The translations under genes and the position numbers were made by a program. The notes beneath the pieces are model-generated. The model was given only the letters and a program-made list of their open reading frames with translations. It searched no databases and was not told the DNA's origin. A stretch of 35,455 bases of DNA from an uncultured Prosthecobacter sp. (GTDB taxonomy: Bacteria > Verrucomicrobiota > Verrucomicrobiia > Verrucomicrobiales > Verrucomicrobiaceae), in the NCBI GenBank assembly GCA_947523045.1, contig CANNUR010000002.1:1-35455 (forward strand), written 5' to 3'. Positions within the stretch are counted from its first letter, which is position 1, and every line of letters begins with the position of its first letter. Positions 32,904 through 35,455 of the stretch are shown piece by piece.

Positions 32904-33863
32904 ATGCCCGCCACCATCCAAGTCGCCAGCCTACGCAGCGGCGTCACGCCGCATGTGATTCGCATCTGGGAGCGCCGTTACGGCGCCCTCAATCCGAGCC
33001 GCACAGGCACGAACCGCCGGCTGTACTGCGACGAGGAGATCACCCGCCTGCGCCTGCTGCGCGAACTCACCGAATGCGGCCATCGCATCGGCAGTGTCGC
33101 CCGACTCGACACCGCCCAGCTGGATGCCCTGCTGCAGAAGAGTCGCGCCGGCACGGCGGTGGCCGCCGGTCTTCTGGAGGCGCCCCGAGCCGAACCTGCG
33201 CCCGCCCCTGGCGCCGGCGCCACGGCCGAGCAGCACGTTCAGGCCTGCATGGAGGCGGCCAAGGCCTACGATGGCGACCGCCTGCGCCGCCTGCTGCAGG
33301 AGGCCCGCCTCGAATTCGGCCTGCGCTGCTGCGTTCACCAGGTCGTCTGCCCGCTCATCGAGCAAATCGGCCTGTCCTGGCAGCAGGGCAATCTGCGACC
33401 CGGCCACGAACACATGGCCACAGCGGTGTTGCGCGAATTTCTCGTCACGCCGGTCCCTGGCAGCCAAACTGCGCCCTCGGCGCCGGAAATCATCATCACC
33501 ACCCCGGCCGGCGAGGTTCATGAACTCGGCGCCCTGCTCGCCAGTGTCTCCGCCCGCGATCTCGGCTGGCGGGTCACCTACCTCGGCCCAAACCTGCCCA
33601 CCGAGGAAATTGTCGCCTGCGCCCGGGGGCGCAGTGCCCGTGCGGTTGCCCTCAGCGTCGTCTACCCGCCCCACTGTCCGGTCATCGAAGGCAAGCTGCG
33701 CAAGATCCGCGAGATGCTGCCGCCCTCGACCGCCCTGCTGGTTGGCGGTCGCGCCGCCGGCAGCTACGCGCCGCGCCTGGCTGATCTCGAAATCCACTGG
33801 GCCTTCGACCTGACCGCGCTCGATCACCTGCTGGTCCGACTGGCCATCCCAGCGGCGAGCTGA
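32904..33863 (+). CDS. MerR-type regulator with B12-binding domain, CarH/LitR-like photoreceptor
   Basis: This 319-residue regulator has an N-terminal MerR helix-turn-helix (3-70, IRIWERRYGALNPSRT). A linker leads to a helical-bundle cap domain (about 108-185) and a Rossmann-type cobalamin domain (about 190-315). The adenosylcobalamin signatures of CarH are present: the Wx9EH motif (Trp159 to Glu169-His170) and ExHxxG (Glu204, His206, Gly209), whose His is the lower cobalt ligand. CarH/LitR proteins repress in the dark and release DNA when light breaks the Co-C bond. The residue after Trp159 is Gln160; in Thermus CarH that position is, as I recall, the His that binds cobalt after illumination. 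No carotenoid or photolyase gene is nearby. ATG 32904 was chosen because it directly precedes the HTH. Confidence 0.9.
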   Translation: MPATIQVASLRSGVTPHVIRIWERRYGALNPSRTGTNRRLYCDEEITRLRLLRELTECGHRIGSVARLDTAQLDALLQKSRAGTAVAAGLLEAPRAEPAPAPGAGATAEQHVQACMEAAKAYDGDRLRRLLQEARLEFGLRCCVHQVVCPLIEQIGLSWQQGNLRPGHEHMATAVLREFLVTPVPGSQTAPSAPEIIITTPAGEVHELGALLASVSARDLGWRVTYLGPNLPTEEIVACARGRSARAVALSVVYPPHCPVIEGKLRKIREMLPPSTALLVGGRAAGSYAPRLADLEIHWAFDLTALDHLLVRLAIPAAS

Positions 33864-33864
33864 C

Positions 33865-34797
33865 TCAGGGCTTTGGCCGGTGGGCCGCAAAGGTCTTCTG
33901 ATGGTGGCGCATCAGCGTCAGGCCGTCCTTCTCGTAGCTGTCGACCGCGCTGTGACCGATGCCATCGAGGCTCAGGAAGCCGTGCTCGATGCCGAGGCCC
34001 TTCAGGTGCTCGGAGAACTGCAGGTTGTCGGCATAGTTGAAACACTTCGTGCCGTCCCAGAGCAGCAGGCTCAGGGCGGGGCGATCCGGCCGCGCCGCGT
34101 AGGCCTTGGCCAGGTCCCAGGCGTTGTAGCCGATGGGCAGGATGCGCAGGTTCTCCGATTCACGGCCTTTGTGGTCGCGGATCGTCCGCTCAGGCCCGTA
34201 GCCGGAACCGCCGGGCGCACCCGACAGAAACAGCTCGGGATGCTTGAACAGGATGCGCGTCGCCCCGCGTCCGCCCTGCGAGTATCCCTCCAGGGCCCGA
34301 CCCTCGCGTGTGCCCCAGGTCCGCCAGGTGCGGTCGATGTGTGGGATCAATTCCTTCACGAAGACCGTTTCGCCTAGGGCGTTGGGGCGGTCAGTCATGT
34401 CATACCAGCTCACCGGCCCGCCGTTGGGAAAGACGTAGATCGTCGGCTCGATCTGCCCGGCGCGAATGGCCTTGTCGATGTAGGCCGCCAGGCGCACGCC
34501 CTTGTTTTCCGCGCCCGGGCGACCCCCGTGCAGGTGGTAGACCACCGGGTAACGCTGCGTGCCGCTGTCGTAACCGGGCGGCAGGTAGAGGTAATAACCG
34601 ACCTCGATGTCCATGGACGGACTGCGGAAGGTGGCGTGGCGCACCCCCTCCGGCAGGATCTTGCGCGCCCACTCGGCGTTCTCCATCGGGGCGACCCAGC
34701 GGAAGGGCGCCGGCGGTTTGTTGCCGGTCTTGGCCTGCTGGGCGTGGGCCACAGGCAGGGACAGGGCGAACAGGGCAGGGAGCAGAAGACGGAGCAT
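33865..34797 (-). CDS. Secreted alpha/beta-hydrolase of the esterase D/feruloyl-esterase family
   Basis: This 310-residue exported serine hydrolase (Pfam 'Esterase' type, as in feruloyl and acetyl-xylan esterases) has a signal peptide MLRLLLPALFALSLPVAHA. The beta-jelly-like start (MDIEVGYYLYLPPGYD) leads to the oxyanion region YHLHGGRPG, the nucleophile elbow Gly171-Tyr-Ser173-Gln-Gly175, and a probable catalytic His282 (DGIGHS). The acid is probably Asp248 or a nearby residue. The substrate is probably a carbohydrate ester, by family only. The stop lies 1 nt from that of the convergent CarH-like gene. Confidence 0.88.
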   Translation of the reverse strand: MLRLLLPALFALSLPVAHAQQAKTGNKPPAPFRWVAPMENAEWARKILPEGVRHATFRSPSMDIEVGYYLYLPPGYDSGTQRYPVVYHLHGGRPGAENKGVRLAAYIDKAIRAGQIEPTIYVFPNGGPVSWYDMTDRPNALGETVFVKELIPHIDRTWRTWGTREGRALEGYSQGGRGATRILFKHPELFLSGAPGGSGYGPERTIRDHKGRESENLRILPIGYNAWDLAKAYAARPDRPALSLLLWDGTKCFNYADNLQFSEHLKGLGIEHGFLSLDGIGHSAVDSYEKDGLTLMRHHQKTFAAHRPKP

Positions 34798-34856
34798 GGC
34801 CGATGAGAACTGCGGTCACACGGCCGCTCTTGCCGGCAGTTCGGGAGAAGGGGGTG

Positions 34857-34880
34857 TTTCAAGTCGAAGGTTTCAAGTGG
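34857..34880. repeat. TTTCAAGT direct repeat
   Basis: TTTCAAGT occurs at 34857-34864 and 34871-34878, separated by CGAAGG. The same octamer is at 10-17 at the other end of the window. Confidence 0.55.
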
Positions 34881-34933
34881 GGCGGCGCAGCAGGCTCCAT
34901 CCTCCGGCGCTGTCGGCGCTGAGGCCGGTCTCG

Positions 34934-35014
34934 CACGGAGGCCACGGAGGCCACGGAGGCCACGGAGGCCACGGAGGCCACGGAGGCCACGGAGGCCACG
35001 GTGGCCACGGAGGC
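34934..35014. repeat. Nine-unit tandem array of the 9-mer CACGGAGGC
   Basis: Nine contiguous 9-bp units fill 81 bp. Eight are identical and the eighth unit (34997-35005) reads CACGGTGGC. The near-perfect identity suggests recent slippage expansion. It is intergenic. Confidence 0.95.
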
Positions 35015-35034
35015 GGGAGGGGTTCAAAGCCCAT

Positions 35035-35063
35035 CTCCGTGGTCTCCGTGAGCTCCGTGCGAG
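35035..35063. repeat. Inverted CTCCGTG units facing the tandem array
   Basis: Three units (CTCCGTGGT, CTCCGTGAG, CTCCGTGCG) are the reverse complement of the array motif. The end CTCCGTGCGAG (35053-35063) is a perfect 11-bp inverted match to CTCGCACGGAG (34930-34940), so the whole segment 34930-35063 can fold as a long imperfect hairpin. Confidence 0.85.
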
Positions 35064-35200
35064 CCTTCTGTGGGTGTTTTATCAGCGTCGGATCAGAGTT
35101 CCATCAGCAGTTCAAAAGCCGCTTTTGGAACCCCGCAGAACACGAAAGCCATGTCGGCGGGCAAGGCTGTCGTGGTCTTGGACTTGCGCGCAGGGCGGGA

Positions 35201-35455
35201 TCAGTCGTCGGGGCAGACAAGCGGGATCGGTTCGCTGCCGTTGCGGCGATACACGCGGAAATCGGAATCCAAGGTCAGCACCGCACTCTTGAGCAGCAAT
35301 TCCGACAGCCGGACAAGGCAGGCATCCGCCAACGACATGGGCACATCGCGAAATTTCCGTCTCAGTTCGCGCAGGGCGCCGAGTTCACCGGAAAGGGAAA
35401 AAGACACGGTCAATACTCCGTCCGCCACCCATTCGAGCAAACGATCTTGAACGTC
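35201..35455 (-). CDS. PIN-domain (VapC-like) toxin, 5' end outside window
   Basis: This is the C-terminal 84 residues of a PIN-domain protein; the frame is open to the window edge, so the N-terminus with the first acidic residues is missing. The visible part contains MSLADACLVRL (third PIN acidic residue, Asp of ADA) and the closing TLDSDFRVYRR segment, typical of VapC-type endoribonucleases. These cleave RNA and are neutralised by a cognate antitoxin, which would be expected just upstream, beyond the right edge. Confidence 0.78.
   Translation of the reverse strand, partial: DVQDRLLEWVADGVLTVSFSLSGELGALRELRRKFRDVPMSLADACLVRLSELLLKSAVLTLDSDFRVYRRNGSEPIPLVCPDD

Larger units (their letters stand above)
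34798..35200. other. Intergenic region (403 nt) carrying repeats
   Basis: No gene is seen. The region holds a TTTCAAGT pair, a 9-bp tandem array and a set of inverted CTCCGTG units (listed separately). From 35065 to 35200 only an imperfect dyad around 35109-35131 stands out. Confidence 0.6.

Noticed and set aside
34934-35014. CRISPR array
   Set aside because: Units are 9 bp and contiguous with no spacers, so this is a tandem repeat.
35109-35131. Terminator for the PIN-domain gene
   Set aside because: The dyad around TTCAAAAGC...GCTTTTGGAA is bulged and has no T-run on the minus strand.

Overview
The window is GC-rich DNA from a free-living bacterium, most likely a Verrucomicrobiota (PVC) member. 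Two observations support this. It carries several exported proteins of the planctomycete/verrucomicrobial type: a DUF1549/DUF1553 'PSD1' cytochrome, a haem-WD40 protein, and NHL and Kelch beta-propellers. It also carries a complete peptidoglycan/division gene block with ftsI, ftsW and a meso-DAP-type MurE, which planctomycetes largely lack. The assignment is inference; no rRNA or other marker gene is present. Coding density is high and long antisense open frames are common, as expected at this GC content.

Left arm (1-8620, all minus strand): a zinc-ribbon coiled-coil protein, a COG0523 metal-chaperone GTPase, then three exported proteins (PSD1 cytochrome, LamG/DUF1080-like, six-bladed NHL propeller), then hsdR of a type I restriction system running off the left edge. 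The short gaps would allow one long transcription unit. At 8621-9016 lies a promoter region, followed by an orphan NarL/FixJ response regulator on the plus strand with a good sigma70-type promoter and a strong intrinsic terminator.

Centre (9773-21831, minus strand): a dcw cluster in the order rsmH, ftsL, ftsI, murE, murF, mraY, murD, LysM protein, ftsW, murG. Genes overlap by 4 nt or lie within about 20 nt of each other. It lacks mraZ at the front, carries a membrane-anchored LysM protein between murD and ftsW, and stops after murG. A divergent AT-rich region (21832-22206) holds a candidate dcw promoter with an overlapping dyad, and a candidate leaderless promoter for a large U32 protein.

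Right arm (22207-35455): U32 protein, NanM-like Kelch protein, haem-WD40 protein, small membrane-anchored unknown, ApbE, Tat-exported propeller, pdxH, hpt-moaD, a fused SpmA/SpmB-like membrane protein, a MerR-B12 (CarH/LitR-type) photoreceptor regulator, a secreted esterase, an intergenic repeat cluster and a partial PIN-domain toxin.

Two window-wide patterns stand out. Almost no gene has a Shine-Dalgarno sequence (murE is the clear exception), and 16 or 17 of 29 start codons are directly preceded by CC. The clearest regulatory candidate is the CarH-like photoreceptor, which carries the adenosylcobalamin-binding signatures but has Gln where Thermus CarH has its light-state His ligand. I see no clearly novel multi-gene system.
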